A program made the translations under genes and the position numbers. The notes beneath the pieces were generated by a model. It did no database searches and was not told the origin of the DNA. It saw only the letters and a program-made list of their open reading frames with translations. 64,000 nt of DNA from Cunninghamia lanceolata. Taxonomy: Eukaryota; Streptophyta; Pinopsida; Cupressales; Cupressaceae. Positions 42,370 to 54,255 of this stretch are shown here, piece after piece (within the stretch, counting starts at the first letter, position 1; every line of letters begins with the position of its first letter). The stretch is from NCBI GenBank assembly GCA_027924645.1, contig BSBN01001965.1:17412001-17476000 (forward strand), written 5' to 3'.

Positions 42370-43459
42370 TGTTGATAACTAAGAGGGGGCTGAATCAGTT
42401 ATCCTAATTATTTCTGCTTTCTAAACTTTATTAATAATCAATGTAACATTAATCCAAATGAGCAAACATAATCAAGAAATGGAAATACACATGACACAAT
42501 ATTTTTGATGTGGAAACCCTATTAAGGGAGAAAACCACGGGGTGATTAACCCAAGATTGTATTCTCTGTTAGAAGAATGGAAATACAAAATGGCACTTGC
42601 CAATTAGGGCTCACTGCCCAAGCACACTGCTCACAAGAAGGCACATTGCCTACAAGAGACACATTGTCTACAAAAAGAGTGTTATACAATACTTGAACTG
42701 ATTGGGAGCATCTACATATGCTAGAGTTCAGTTCCGGATAAGCTCAGTACACTGATCTGTTGCACTTCATCTTTCCTCTTTTCTTATGCTACTTTCCTTT
42801 CACATACTGGACCTTCCTTACTACTTCTGTTATGCACTTCTATTTTTATTCACACATCACTAATAACCATGACACCACTCACAACTAAATCCATCTTGTA
42901 TATATATCCACACAGGTGATTTCATCACCTTTCAAGTCAGCATCTGGGATAGTCAATCTTTTCACAAACTCTGGTCTGTCGGTTGAATCCTTGCTTACCA
43001 ATTATTGTAGATCAAGGATATACTTGTGGAAATCATTAATTATGTTGGCCAAACATAATTCATGCCTTCATAACCTTTACCAACATTAGTAACACATCCA
43101 GATTAATGTCTGATGTTCTGCTAGTCAGTTCTTCCTCTGTCACATTGCCAATCAGGAACCTGATACTCAAGTATTCACATCTTTTTCCTCATCTATCACT
43201 AGAGGCTAAATCCTTGGAATATACTACTCAAGGTAGTCCTCTTGACTTCCCCAAATCTATACTTCACGAAGAGACTTCCTCTGAGAGATCCGGACCTGTC
43301 TGTTGGACCTCGCCACATGCTCTGTTCTTGTTTACCAAACCACAACATTCTTCACTCTGACTTCCGGTAGAGACATACCATGTCCTGCGAATGTGTGGGA
43401 TGAACTTTGTTGCCATCAATGACAACAATCATGAATCCATATAGTGTCTCTTGCCAACA
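42370..43459 (-). repeat. 3' LTR of the pol-less element
   Basis: Plus-strand ends TGTTGATAAC and TTGCCAACA. A TATATATA at 42899-42906, matched at 49245-49252 in the other LTR, is a likely promoter element. A short ORF at 43106-43360 recurs in both LTRs simply because they are duplicates. Confidence 0.92.
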
Positions 43460-43472
43460 ATCTCCCCCTTTG
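43460..43472 (-). promoter_or_regulatory. Polypurine tract of the pol-less element
   Basis: Minus strand AAAGGGGGAGAT adjoining the 3' LTR, identical in core to the tract at 14109-14120 of the copia element. Confidence 0.85.
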
Positions 43473-43712
43473 GCATTGATGGCAACACTTGGTGAAAAAT
43501 GACTAAGTGTTTACACTATGCTCCCCCTTGGTTGATGCTCTATTTTTATATACATATTCCAGAGCTCCCCCTTAGTTGGATTCCTCGTTTTTCACTACTC
43601 CTCGCTCCCCCTTTGACATCAATGGCAAAGGGTAGGGTCCACATACCAAAATTTTCAAAAATTTAACTATACTTAGCCGCATAAGTATATAAATATGGAA
43701 TACTTACATATA

Positions 43713-46700
43713 CTATAGTATGTCTGCAAAAGTTGTTTTCAATTGAATGAATTCTATAGCCCAACTTTGCTTCATTCTGTCCAAAATTGATATATGACCA
43801 CTCAATAGAAATGTAAACGCATCTGCCCTTTTTAGATTTGTTGGATCATTTGTCTGGGCTATGATTTTAGCTTCTTTTATGGCTTCATGCATGGCCTCTA
43901 ATTTAGGGACAATTATCCCTCTGAGCTCACTCAATCTACTGATTCTAGTTTTCTTCTCTTTTTCAAGCTTTTTAATCTCATTCAAAACTACAACCATTTG
44001 ACATTCTTGATTTATTATAGATGCAGTAAGTGGATCAAAATTTTGAGAAAGATTTGTCAGTTTATCCTCCTGTTCTTTCATTCTTCTCAATCTCCACTGT
44101 TGTTTTGGACCATGATAAACAAGATTTGTACATTTCTCCACCATCTTTAAGAGCATTTTCTAAGCTTTTTATCCCAATATTCATATTTTTCCTATCATTA
44201 CTTATCAACCCTTGTACCTCTGATAATCTTTTTGCAAGAAATTCCTTCTGGACCTTATCTTCTACTAACTTCTCTAGTGAATCAAAATGTGTGCTAACAC
44301 TATTGACTAGAGTTTTGAGATTACCAGAAGAAGAGGCTGTGGGATCCTTTTGAAAAGATAGCATGATCTTTTCCAACACTCTAGATGCTGCCTCTATAAG
44401 CTCACAGTCTTCCATGTGAGACTTTAGGAGTTTTTCTTTAGCCTTTGCATTAGCAAATGAAGCTATCTTCATTGTCTGTAGTGGAGAAAGAGAATCAAAA
44501 TTGAATGGTCCTTGTAGAAGCTCCAGTTCATCAATCTCCATTGTTTCTTTGTTTAGAAATTCTTGGACAGTTTTTGCAGTGTCTCTTGTCGGAGATAGAT
44601 TTTTCTTTTGTTCTACATTCTTTGAGCTGTCTCTTGGAGTTTTCTCTCCTTCTACATTCTTATCACTGGCATCTTCTTTTCCCTTCACCTCTACTTCTTT
44701 CTCTTGTATTCTTTCTTCTCCTTTAGATCCAGAGACTATAGGGGAAACCAGAGGAGAAATGTTAGTCTGTTCAAGGCCCACCTCTTCTGTCATTTTCTCA
44801 GTAGATTCTTCTGCAACATTTGTAGTCAAGGGATCAGTACCCAAGTCCTCTATAATAGGAAGATTAAATCTTTTGAAGGCTTTCTAGAGAATCTCTTCTG
44901 TGTCCTTAGCTACCTTGTCAGTCTCACCAAGCATAAGTTGATTCATCCTTGCTTTGCTCCTGAACTCATCCTTACAATCTTTGAATACCATATTCATTTG
45001 ATGTGGAGTGATTGAAGGGTATAGCTAAATTACTATCTGATCCTGGATTTCTATATCTTTTGCTCGAGCATTGTTCTTCCTCATTTCAAACCTTTTCTTT
45101 AAGCTTTTGGGAATTAGAGAGATAATTTCAATAAAAGCTTTATTGTAAGTGTTCAAAAACTGAACTATGGCTTCCTCCAAAATCTTTTTATCTGCTTCAT
45201 TATATTCATCATAGAATTCTGTTAAGGGTTGCAGGTTCCCATCCACAGTGACTACTTTCACTACAACATCTAAGGATAGAGTGGGTTTTTCAACAAATTC
45301 CTCTTCCTTCTCTTCTTCTCCTTGACCAGTAGAGTGTTCACCGAATGATTTCTTCTTCTTCTTCGGTTTCCTCGTCACCCTTTAGGCTAACATAGGACCT
45401 TGTTGCCTTTTTCTTTGTTCTCTTTTCTCCTTTTCTGGATGCCTGGACTTCCAGTTTTGAGCTTTTAGCAGGGACAGGTGCTGATCTCTTTAATGATCTG
45501 GTCCTGGTGGAAGATTTGACCAGAACACTTTCCTCACTTTTCTTTTTTGCCTTTTTCTTCTTTTCCTCTACCCTTTCCACCTTTTCTCTGTTGGCATCAA
45601 GAGCCTCCTTTGAGATGCCTAAGCCTTTTGAAATTTCTTCAACTTCTTTTCTTACTTTCCTCTTTATTTTTGATTGTCTGAGTTCCACATGAACTTTTAT
45701 ACTCAGCTCTTCAAAGGTTCCAAACCTTTCTGCCTTTGGATCCTTTGGCTGACTTAGCACATGTTGAACATGCAGCTCCACAATTTGTTCATCAACTTCA
45801 TACCCCATGGGCATGATCCATATAGTTCTTGGTTCTACTGCATCCATTAGGCACTAATCAGTCTCTACCATAAAACAAACTGTGTCTTTGTATTTCTCAA
45901 CAAGAGACTGGGGAATCCTTTCTCTTGCTTGCATCATGTTCTAAAAACTCTTGAAATATCCCCACAGAGCTGTATTCTGTGCTTTGTCATCACCGAGTCC
46001 ATGCAAATAATCTCTGATTTGGATAGCTACTGGTCTATCATTCTCCCACACCTAGCCACTAGATCCGGGAAGCTCATTCATAAAGTAGAAGAATAAGCAT
46101 AATATTAATCCACCATACTTGAATGAATTCTTTTTATCTTTCTTTATTTTCTACAGATTCTCCAAGAGTTGGTTCAAGAGAAGCTGACAAATATCATAGT
46201 TTGCATCCTTTCTTAGCATTTCATAAGCAGTGTAGATGGCAGTTCCAGGTACTGAATTTTCCCTGCTAGAATGATATATTTTATATCCAATGATCATGAA
46301 GGCAAACTTGGCATCCGGATCAGAAATGTCATCTACTGTCATTGCTCTTTTGTCAAACTTGGATCCGGTAGCCTCACTCATAGTTTGATTCTTCACAAGT
46401 TTAAGAACAGGGATTCCACCGGATGAGTGTAGTCCAGTAACTTCCCTGATCGCATCTTTTGTGATTTTGAATGGTCCATTTAACCACATGAAGTTGTCAT
46501 GTATTCTGCTCAAAATGTACCTGACCCATTCATCCTTGGTAAAACAAGGGAAATGTATGTATTGAGCAAAGTGCTTATTTTAGAGGTCATTGTATTGGGG
46601 TTTGAGCTCAAATGAATCATCTAATAGTTGTTTGTGATAGATATCTCTTAGTTTGAATTCTCCAAACTCTTCAACATTTGCGTGTATGTAAACCCTAATA

Positions 46701-46840
46701 TCTTCGATGTGTAAAACACCATGTGGAACACTAGAGAAGGCTCTTAGGGGATCTACCTCCAAGGATTTGTATGGATGCTTCTTAAAAATGGGGCGAGGTC
46801 TATCAGATATCTTTACTATATTCGGAGTAGCCATCATCAA
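43713..46840 (-). pseudogene. Accessory ORF C
   Basis: About 1,040 codons from MMMATPNIVKISDRPRP (ATG at 46838-46840) to a stop at 43713, with at least two frame changes and several stops. The N-terminal globular part includes EWVRYILSRIHDNFMWLNG, PFKITKDAIREVTGL (about 46420-46530), which parallels the pattern in A and B. A Lys/Arg-rich middle follows with KKKKAKKKSEES and KRSAPVPAKSS (45338-45847), possibly nucleic-acid binding or nuclear targeting. Next are an acidic region (44062-44844) and a coiled-coil end with KKLEKEKKTRISRLSELRG (43713-44156). It replaces pol in this element. No known enzyme motif. It could resemble a 'putative plant transposon protein' domain; that is recollection, not a match I ran. 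Confidence 0.6.
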
Positions 46841-47471
46841 GGAATTTTACTAAAAGATATCAAAAATGAAGAATACCTTTTACGTTGTTTAGGGCACACA
46901 CGATGACATCCGGATTGAGCTGTATGAAGAATCATCTTGATCTTTGGGAGAATTAGTTGTATAGCTCCTTTTCTCTCTTCCTCGCATGAGAGTGTACAAA
47001 TGATGAGCGAATGAACTCTTTTATTTCTGAGAAGCCCTAATTTTCATTCAGCAATAAATGCGCAACCTAATTCATTCCAGTTTGCCTTGTTTGTCTTATT
47101 CAGAGACAAAACCTTTCCAGATTATTGAGACAGATTTTGAAATTATTCTAGGAGAGTAGTGATAATCTATCTTCCTTTCATTAGTCATTTGATCTGTTTG
47201 CAGATCAAGACACCATAGTTTTGAATCATACCAGACCAAACTTGTAAGGAATCTATTTTTATCTGAAGACTATTTTACTGGATCAATTCTGGTAGGATTA
47301 GATTCTTCAAAACTTCTTGTGGATCTCTCAAATCTTTACCATACCCCTTTTAGATGTTTCTTGTATGACACCTCTTAATCCGCAGCTCTCCTTGTGCTAG
47401 TTCCGGCACCAATTGACTGGCTGGGGGAACAAGGTTTTCTTTGTGTCTCCCCCTGAGCCAGAACTCACCTT
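46841..47471 (-). other. Spacer between ORF C and gag remnant
   Basis: No ORF of note. Sequence next to the end of the gag piece (GSGGDTKK-like) may be its old continuation. It marks where pol would begin in a complete copia element. Confidence 0.45.
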
Positions 47472-48653
47472 TTAATTTCTGGAAGGAATATCAAAACCAG
47501 AGTCTGGTGCGTATCCATCCTCTACATTCTCTGTACTTTTCTTCACCCAAATTTTGTTCATCTCACTTTTAACTTCATCTGCATTCACTTTTTGTTTACC
47601 CTTATCTTGATTCTGATTATGATATATCAGACCTTTTTTATCCTGATTCTTGCTTCTACAGAATTTTGCACTATGACTAGATCTGTTGCAGATTTGGCAA
47701 ACAACATTTCTTTGCATATTTAACTCATATCCTCTTGATCTGCATTGATTAACCATATGACCTATTCTATTGCATGCAAAGCATCTACCATTGAATGATT
47801 TGTTCATTTGCAAATTTCTGCATTCATGAGATTTATGACCATACCTTTTGCAATTAAAACACTGTTTGAAGAAGGATGAATTAGTCTGATTCATTCTCTT
47901 TCTGCACTAATTAGCTTTATGACCAAAGTTATTGCAATTGTGGCAGTATCCATTGAAGGATGGATATCTTTGAGCATTAGGTTGTCTTATCGAAGGTCTT
48001 CTAGGCCTGTTCCTTGGATTTTCTGATCCAAAATTCTTCTGATCGAATCTAGAGCTTTCTCCTTTCTCATATCCCAAACTACACTTGTTATCTACCTTCT
48101 TTTGACTTCCAAGAAGAACTTCAAGTTGAGCAGAACTTATCTTGAATTTCTCTTTATATTCATTTGTTGTTTGAAGATCCCTTTTGAGAGAGACAATTTG
48201 ATCCTCAAGTTTTTCTTCATTATCTTTAGCATCTTCAAGATCAGATTCAAAATGTCTAATAATTCTATCCATCCAGTGGCAATCTTCTAATTTCTCCTTG
48301 AGAGATTGTCTTAGATTATCTTCAGTTTTTCTTTTCTCTTCAACTTCTTGGGTAAACTTCATAACTCCTGATTCCATTTCATGTCTTACCATAATGATTT
48401 CTTTTGATAACTTTTCACATAACTTGGTTTTCTCCTTCAACTCTTCATTTGCATCATTTGCTTCACCTTGACTTGCCAATTGCTGAAGTAGCTCCTTTCT
48501 CTTTTTCATAGAGAGACTTAATTTTTCTTTTAGTTCTCTCATGAAATCATCATCCTGTTTAAGTCTTTCCTTTAATTCATTGACTTCAGAGTTTGACTGT
48601 CCAAGATCATTAAGGGCAGTCTTGAGTTTTCCCCTTAAATCATATGCATCCAT
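47472..48653 (-). pseudogene. Truncated gag with coiled coil and four zinc knuckles
   Basis: The ATG lies only about 50 bases inside the primer site, so the usual N-terminal UBN2-type capsid part is missing. Residues 1-190 are a Glu/Lys/Leu-rich coiled coil (VNELKERLKQDDDFMRELKE). Then come an Arg/Pro/Asn linker and four CCHC motifs: CHNCNNFGHKAN-C (last Cys after a stop), CFNCKRYGHKSHEC, CFACNRIGHMVNQC and CQICNRSSHSAKFC. One stop at 47904-47906 splits it. Copia gag typically has one or two such knuckles. It presumably binds and packages RNA. Confidence 0.75.
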
Positions 48654-48704
48654 TTGGATTCCCAGATCTTCCTCAAGCTATTAGACTCTGTTGGGAGGAA
48701 CTTA

Positions 48705-48716
48705 GCTCTGATACCA
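48705..48716 (-). promoter_or_regulatory. Primer-binding site of the pol-less element
   Basis: Minus strand TGGTATCAGAGC, the standard plant copia site complementary to initiator Met-tRNA, two bases from the LTR. It is intact here, while the copia copy at 9465 is mutated. Confidence 0.9.
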
Positions 48717-48718
48717 AT

Positions 48719-49805
48719 TGTTGATAACTAAGAGGGGGATGAATCAGTTATCCTAATTATTTCTACTTTCTGAACTTTATTAATAATCAATGTAACATTA
48801 ATCCAAATGAACAAACATAATCAAGAAATGGAAATACACATGACACAATATTTTTGATGTGGAAACCTTGTTAAGGGAGAAAAGCATGGGGTGATTAACC
48901 CAAGATTGTATTCTCTGTTAGAAGAATGGAAATACAAAATGGCACTTGCCAATTAGGGCTCACTGCCTGAGCACACTACTCACAAGAAGGCACACTGCCT
49001 ACAACAGACACACTGTCTACAAAAAGAGTGTTATACAATACTTGAACTGATTGGGAGCATCTACATATGCTGGAGTTCAGTTCTGGTTAAGCTTAGTACA
49101 CTGATCTGCTGCACTTCATCTTTCCTCTTTTCTTATGCTGCTTTCCTTTCACATACCGGACCTTCCTTACTGCTTCTGTTCTATACTTCTACTTTTATTC
49201 GCACATCACTAATAACCACACCACTCACAACTAAATCCATCTTGTATATATATCCACATAGGTGATTTCATCACCTTTCAAGTCGGCATCTGGAATAGTC
49301 AGTCTTTTCACAAACTCTAGTTTGTCGGCTGAATCCTTGCTTACCAAGTATTACAGATTAAGGATATACTTGTGGAAATCATTAATCATGTTGGCCAAAC
49401 ATAATTCATGCTTTCATAACCTTTACCAACATCAGTAACACATCCAGAATAATGTCTGATGTTCTGCCAGTCAGTTCTTCCTCTGTCACACTACCAATCA
49501 GGAACCCGATACTCAAGTATTCACATCTTTTTCCTCATCTATCACCAGAGGCTAAATCCTTGGAATATATTACTCAAGGTAGTCCTCTTGACTTTCCCAA
49601 ATCCATACTTCACCAAGAGACTTCGTCTGAGAGATCCATACCTGTCTGTTGGACCTCGCCACATGCTCTATTCTTGTTTACCGAACCACAACATTCTTCA
49701 CTCTGACTTCTGGTAGAGACATACCATGTCCTGCGGATGTGTGGGATGAACTTTGTTGCCATCAATGACAACAATCATGAATCCATATAGTTTCTCTTAC
49801 CAACA
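48719..49805 (-). repeat. 5' LTR of the pol-less element
   Basis: Pairs with 42370-43459. Ends TGTTGATAAC and ACCAACA. Its reverse complement shares the block from AGCCCTAATTGG through GGGTTAATCACCCC to the CCCTCTTAGTT end with the copia LTR at 8214-9462. Confidence 0.92.
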
Positions 49806-52800
49806 GAAGGTACTAGCTTGATCTATTTGTGGAGACTGATGAATGGGCCTATTTAATTGCTCTTCCACTTTTCCTTTCTCATACTCCTTTTCTACATTGT
49901 CTTCTGGTTTACTCTATTCATTGTATGCCTTCAATACATCTAATACATTCATACTTGCTAGACCTATTTCTATGGATTCTCCTACTTTCTCTGTTGCTAC
50001 TGCTTTATCTTCAGCCACTTTATTTTCTCTTTCTCCCTTTTTCAATTCTTTAATTTACCGAGAAACATTTTAAACTTCTTCTATAATTGCTGGTTCTACC
50101 AATATACCAAAAGGATCCACCTTTTCCCCATCTTTCGATATATTACTTTCTTTTGAATCTACAATTTGTGTCTTCCTCATATACACTTGGGTAGTATGCT
50201 CCTCTATTATGCTAGAACTTGTATTCATTTCAAGTCCTTTTTCTACACTGGTTCCTTATTGCATACTCCCTTCATCACTGCTATCATTTACATAAACAAT
50301 ATGTCATTCTTCCTTTGTCCCTTGACTTTTAGATCTGTGTATCATCTTGTCAGTTAATTCCTGTTTAACTTTAATATGACTTTGCTTCTTTTCTTCAAGT
50401 GTGAAGACTACCGACACCTATGACTATCCTACTTCTCCTAATGTAAACATAAAGAGTTGTGTTCTTCCTTCTTGTAGATTTATGGCAACAGCTCTTACCA
50501 TAGGTTGCTCTGTAGGAAGGTCCCTTCCTTGGATTAATTCACTAAACACTATTGGTTCTTGTGCCCTTTCACTATGCACTTCCTAACTAGATGCCCCCTT
50601 CTTCCATGAATGTTCTTGAAGGTATAGCTACTGTTATTCCCAAAGCGTAAGGATCAAACACATTAGCTCATCTTTGTCCTCTTTATCTCTTTTCTTTATC
50701 TTCCTTTTCTCAGTGACATCAATACCTTACGTATTTTAATCTTCTATCTTATCAGCTAGCCACTTCTTAGAAAATAATATAATAGGCGTAGATAATCTCT
50801 CTAATGATGTTTCAACAGGAGCATCCCAATTCAATTCCTCAATGGGTAACAACTCTATTTCATCCCTCTTGTAACTTTCATGCAATATTTTTCCATCATC
50901 ATTTACCTCATGGGGCACACTAATATCCCCCATAGTCCTCATTTGTTCAATGGTTAACCTCTAATAAAACCTTTTCCTTACTCCATGTTCATTCTCACAA
51001 TCATCCAATAATCTTCAATATGGATCTGATGTTTGTATTTCCTGTCTACAAATCTTTGTATTCTGTGTATTGGGTCAAAGTGCCTTGCCAAACTAAATTC
51101 TTCAAATGCATAATACCTTAATTTAATTTCTGACTGCTTAGTAGCTTCCTCATTCTAACAAGAGTAATGCCCAATAATAACAAGGAATTTATTATTGCTT
51201 GTATTGTACTTGTTCTTGTACATATTGTATATGTTTAATACATGTCTTGTATATTACGGCAAAATTAAGTGATCTGAAAGATACTGATGTAACTTAAATG
51301 GTTTTCCTTCAAAACCTTCAACCATGATGTAGGTGAATGTTGGAAACTATATGAAGAAAGAGCTAAAGTAATCTATAACTTCTTTTGCCTCTTTACTTAT
51401 TCTCTATTCTTTATCTCCATTCATAACTCTCACCATGAACCATAGAATACATCATTCACCCTTGTATACTCTTTCAATGCATTCTCTTCCTGAAGATCTA
51501 GGTAATGATCATAGACCAATTTTTGTTGTGGCCCTTCTTCCAAGGCACCCACCATCCTTATTCCCACTATTGGCAGTATTCCAACAGCTAATGCATACAA
51601 AACATAAGACAACATACTGAATCTCCTTGATTTCCTAAATGACATAATCTGTCTATTTATACAATATCCTTCTTGAAATCAACCTTGTATAAATTCTTAG
51701 GAACCCTCACGGTGGCTTTAGGTTTGTTTTCAGCTGTGTATCACCCATAGAAAATAACAACCCTACGTTTCTTATCATTATTGATGAAGTCAATTGCATA
51801 TTGGTCCATATCTATGTCTATCATCTTTTCTTCAATCTTTAGCCCAAAAGTATGGGCTATACCCTTAGTAGATAAATCAATGATGCTTTTTCCTTCATGT
51901 ATCACTTGTCTCATCTCCAAATTGTACATCTCCATACATTCCAACACTAGTTCGCTAACTTCCATTACCAAAGGAAAACCAGTGGCCTTATACAACCCTT
52001 TAGCCCAGATCTTTTCCATAACCTCAGAAGCATTCAGCACCGTAACCTGGTGCATTACATCATCCGCATCATACTGTCCTAGGAAAGTATCTGTAACCAA
52101 TCCCCCTCTATAGAATGTCATAGTTGGAAACCCTTGAATCACTTCTAATTTTTCTTTGGTGGTATCTCTTCATGGTTTCCTCTCCCTTTTTGTCTTTTCT
52201 TCTTCTTTAGCCATGACCTTTTCTTTCCTTTGTTTCAGTGCCATCTTGCAAAAAGCATTTACATTTTACTTCCCTATTTGTGTACAATCGTTAGGGTTTT
52301 TTATCCCTATTTTACATTTGTACCCTATTTTACCCTAACATTTTACCATATTTACTTTCAGCCTTTGAATTATGTAACCCTTCTAGTGAAAATGACTTAA
52401 GTAAACTTCCCCAAACTATTTGCAGTACTTAATTTTGTCTTCAAATGAGATTAAGCATAATGAAACCCATAATCCAATTATAAACACCATAGAGAGTTAA
52501 CAAGATACATACATGTTGTTGACTAGGTTAACATTATTAGTAGAATAGATTTATCCATTTCAATCATGTCATTATCACCTTGCAATTCCCCTCACCTTTG
52601 AATTTCACTCACCTAATTTATTTTTACTTCGTTCTGCAATTCCTACTTTGCAAAATGATTATGAATTTACCTCTTATATTTCACCTTTATCTTCTTTGCA
52701 TTCTGCATTCTAGTTGTTAGTTGTGAATTTATTACAACCATTAATGCATGTGTTTTAACTTAAGACCCCTTTCCTTTTATAAATTCAGCACTTTGAGTTT

Positions 52801-53814
52801 TGTATCTTTTACTTTTCTATTTTTGCACATCACTATGCATCATCCACTTTTTTATACTACACTTCTTTGTATCCTCTCTTTATACCTCCACTTTAAATTT
52901 ATCATTTCAAATTTTGCTCATCAGTATCTACCTCATCATTCATAACTTACCGTCTTTGATTTTTTGTATTTACCTCTTTGTATGCATACCGCCTTGTATC
53001 TAACTTTTGTATATATCATTTTGTATCGAAATACAACACAACATACAAACCCTCGATGCATACAAAACCTTGACACCTAAATTTTAAAACTTCTTCTAGT
53101 GCATTTTTGTATAATATCTGCCCTTATAACCATACTTTCTCAGGTCCCCACCATTTGGAAATTCTTATCATCATTTCTGCCTTGATATTATACTCAGTTT
53201 TAAAATACAAAGCACCCTTTATCTATGAATATACAACTGAACTTTAGGTCTTTGTACACATACCTTTGCATGAAAATGCACACCTCTTTGATACCTGTAC
53301 TCAAGTTTTGTATGTATGTTAGACATGCATAAGTTTTAATACATACAAAAATGAAAACATGAATTTCGATACTTAATAATAACTTCACCTATACTTCACT
53401 CTTGTAATTAATACCAAAATATTTAAGACAAGCTTAAAAGAAATTCAATACATTAATAACCCTCATTTCATTAGACCATCAGCACGCACGACCTAGCATT
53501 CATATTTATGTTTATTCAATTCCTCTCGGCCACCATTAATGGCGATTAAACCTATGACTCATGTGAAACCTTTATTTAAGAACCCACTTAACATCATTTT
53601 ACTCACCCCATAATTCAAAATACTCTGCAAGTTTGACTACTCCCATCTATCTTCTTAGTTCTAGGTGACAAACACCATTTTTTGGTCAATTTCAGGGCAT
53701 GCAAATCCCCTTTTTCACGAACTAGAACTAGAGGCCATCAAAATGATACTTGGAAAATGTTTCTTGATTAATTGTGGCTAGTATAGGGTCAAGTCTGATA
53801 TTGTCTCGTGGTTT

Positions 53815-54255
53815 TTGGCTTCTATTCTAGATATAAGTGTTAACAAAATTGAAGTTTTCTTACTATTACAAGACATTTTTAAAGTAGATTACTGCAATAC
53901 GGATGTGGATGTCATTTTAGCATCTAACCTGGGAATAGGCGTTCCACAAGCATCAGAGCTTCATTTGGTTAATTTTTCCTGGTGCTCAATTTACCAAGCT
54001 ACCATTTCTCATCCAATTTTCAAACCAAGCCTTAGTCAATCACAGGGATTGGTCCAGAATTGGCCTCAGCTTTCTAAGGCTAACTCGAGGACTGGAAGTA
54101 TCAGAGACCTTAGACTAGATTGTCCATTTTACAGATATAGTCAGAATGGGTCTCTTTTATGGAAATCTCTAAGACGTGAAGACTCCCCCTATTTTGTGAA
54201 TACTTTGGTCTTTTTGATTTCTACCGTAACTTCAGATTTTGAAAATGACTTGTAA
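53815..54255 (+). other. 146-codon antisense ORF in the Tat 5' LTR
   Basis: Open on the plus strand (MASILDISVNKIEVFLLLQD to SDFENDL). The matching region of the other LTR (about 30807-31250) is readable in the same frame but has stops where this copy has Gln. A tail such as SLLWKSLRREDSPYFVN is almost the same in both. I recognise no family. It may be chance, an antisense transcript unit, or a captured exon. Confidence 0.3.

Larger units (their letters stand above)
42370..49805 (-). mobile_element. Pol-less copia-type LTR element carrying ORF C
   Basis: LTRs of about 1.09 kb (42370-43459 and 48719-49805), perfect GAAGG duplication (42365-42369 and 49806-49810), intact 12-base primer site and a polypurine tract. 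The interior has a truncated gag with four zinc knuckles and then ORF C. No protease, integrase, reverse transcriptase or RNase H was found in the remaining space, so it must depend on enzymes from elsewhere. LTR similarity to the copia element at 8214 suggests that family as helper. Confidence 0.92.
40934..52244 (-). pseudogene. Accessory ORF B' in the 5' LTR, split by an insertion
   Basis: The counterpart of ORF B: ATG at 52242-52244 (MALKQRKEK; Pro changed to Leu) and TGA at 40934-40936. The 7.4 kb element enters at 42369/49806 in the charged middle. The most readable piece, 51741-52142, matches B over HVIQEGKSIADL-like and KIEEKMIDIDMDQY segments. It differs from B by two deletions (about 135 bases near 51655 and about 73 near 50665) plus stops. 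The two copies started identical when the element inserted, so their differences show only later decay, not selection. Confidence 0.7.

Noticed and set aside
43106..43360. An 84-residue plus-strand ORF found again at 49452-49706
   Set aside because: It recurs only because the two LTRs are duplicates; it is antisense to the element and has no known motif.
42370..43459. A CRISPR-like or satellite array suggested by the repeated 1.09 kb unit
   Set aside because: There are only two copies, flanking one interior with a 5-bp duplication, so they are LTRs.
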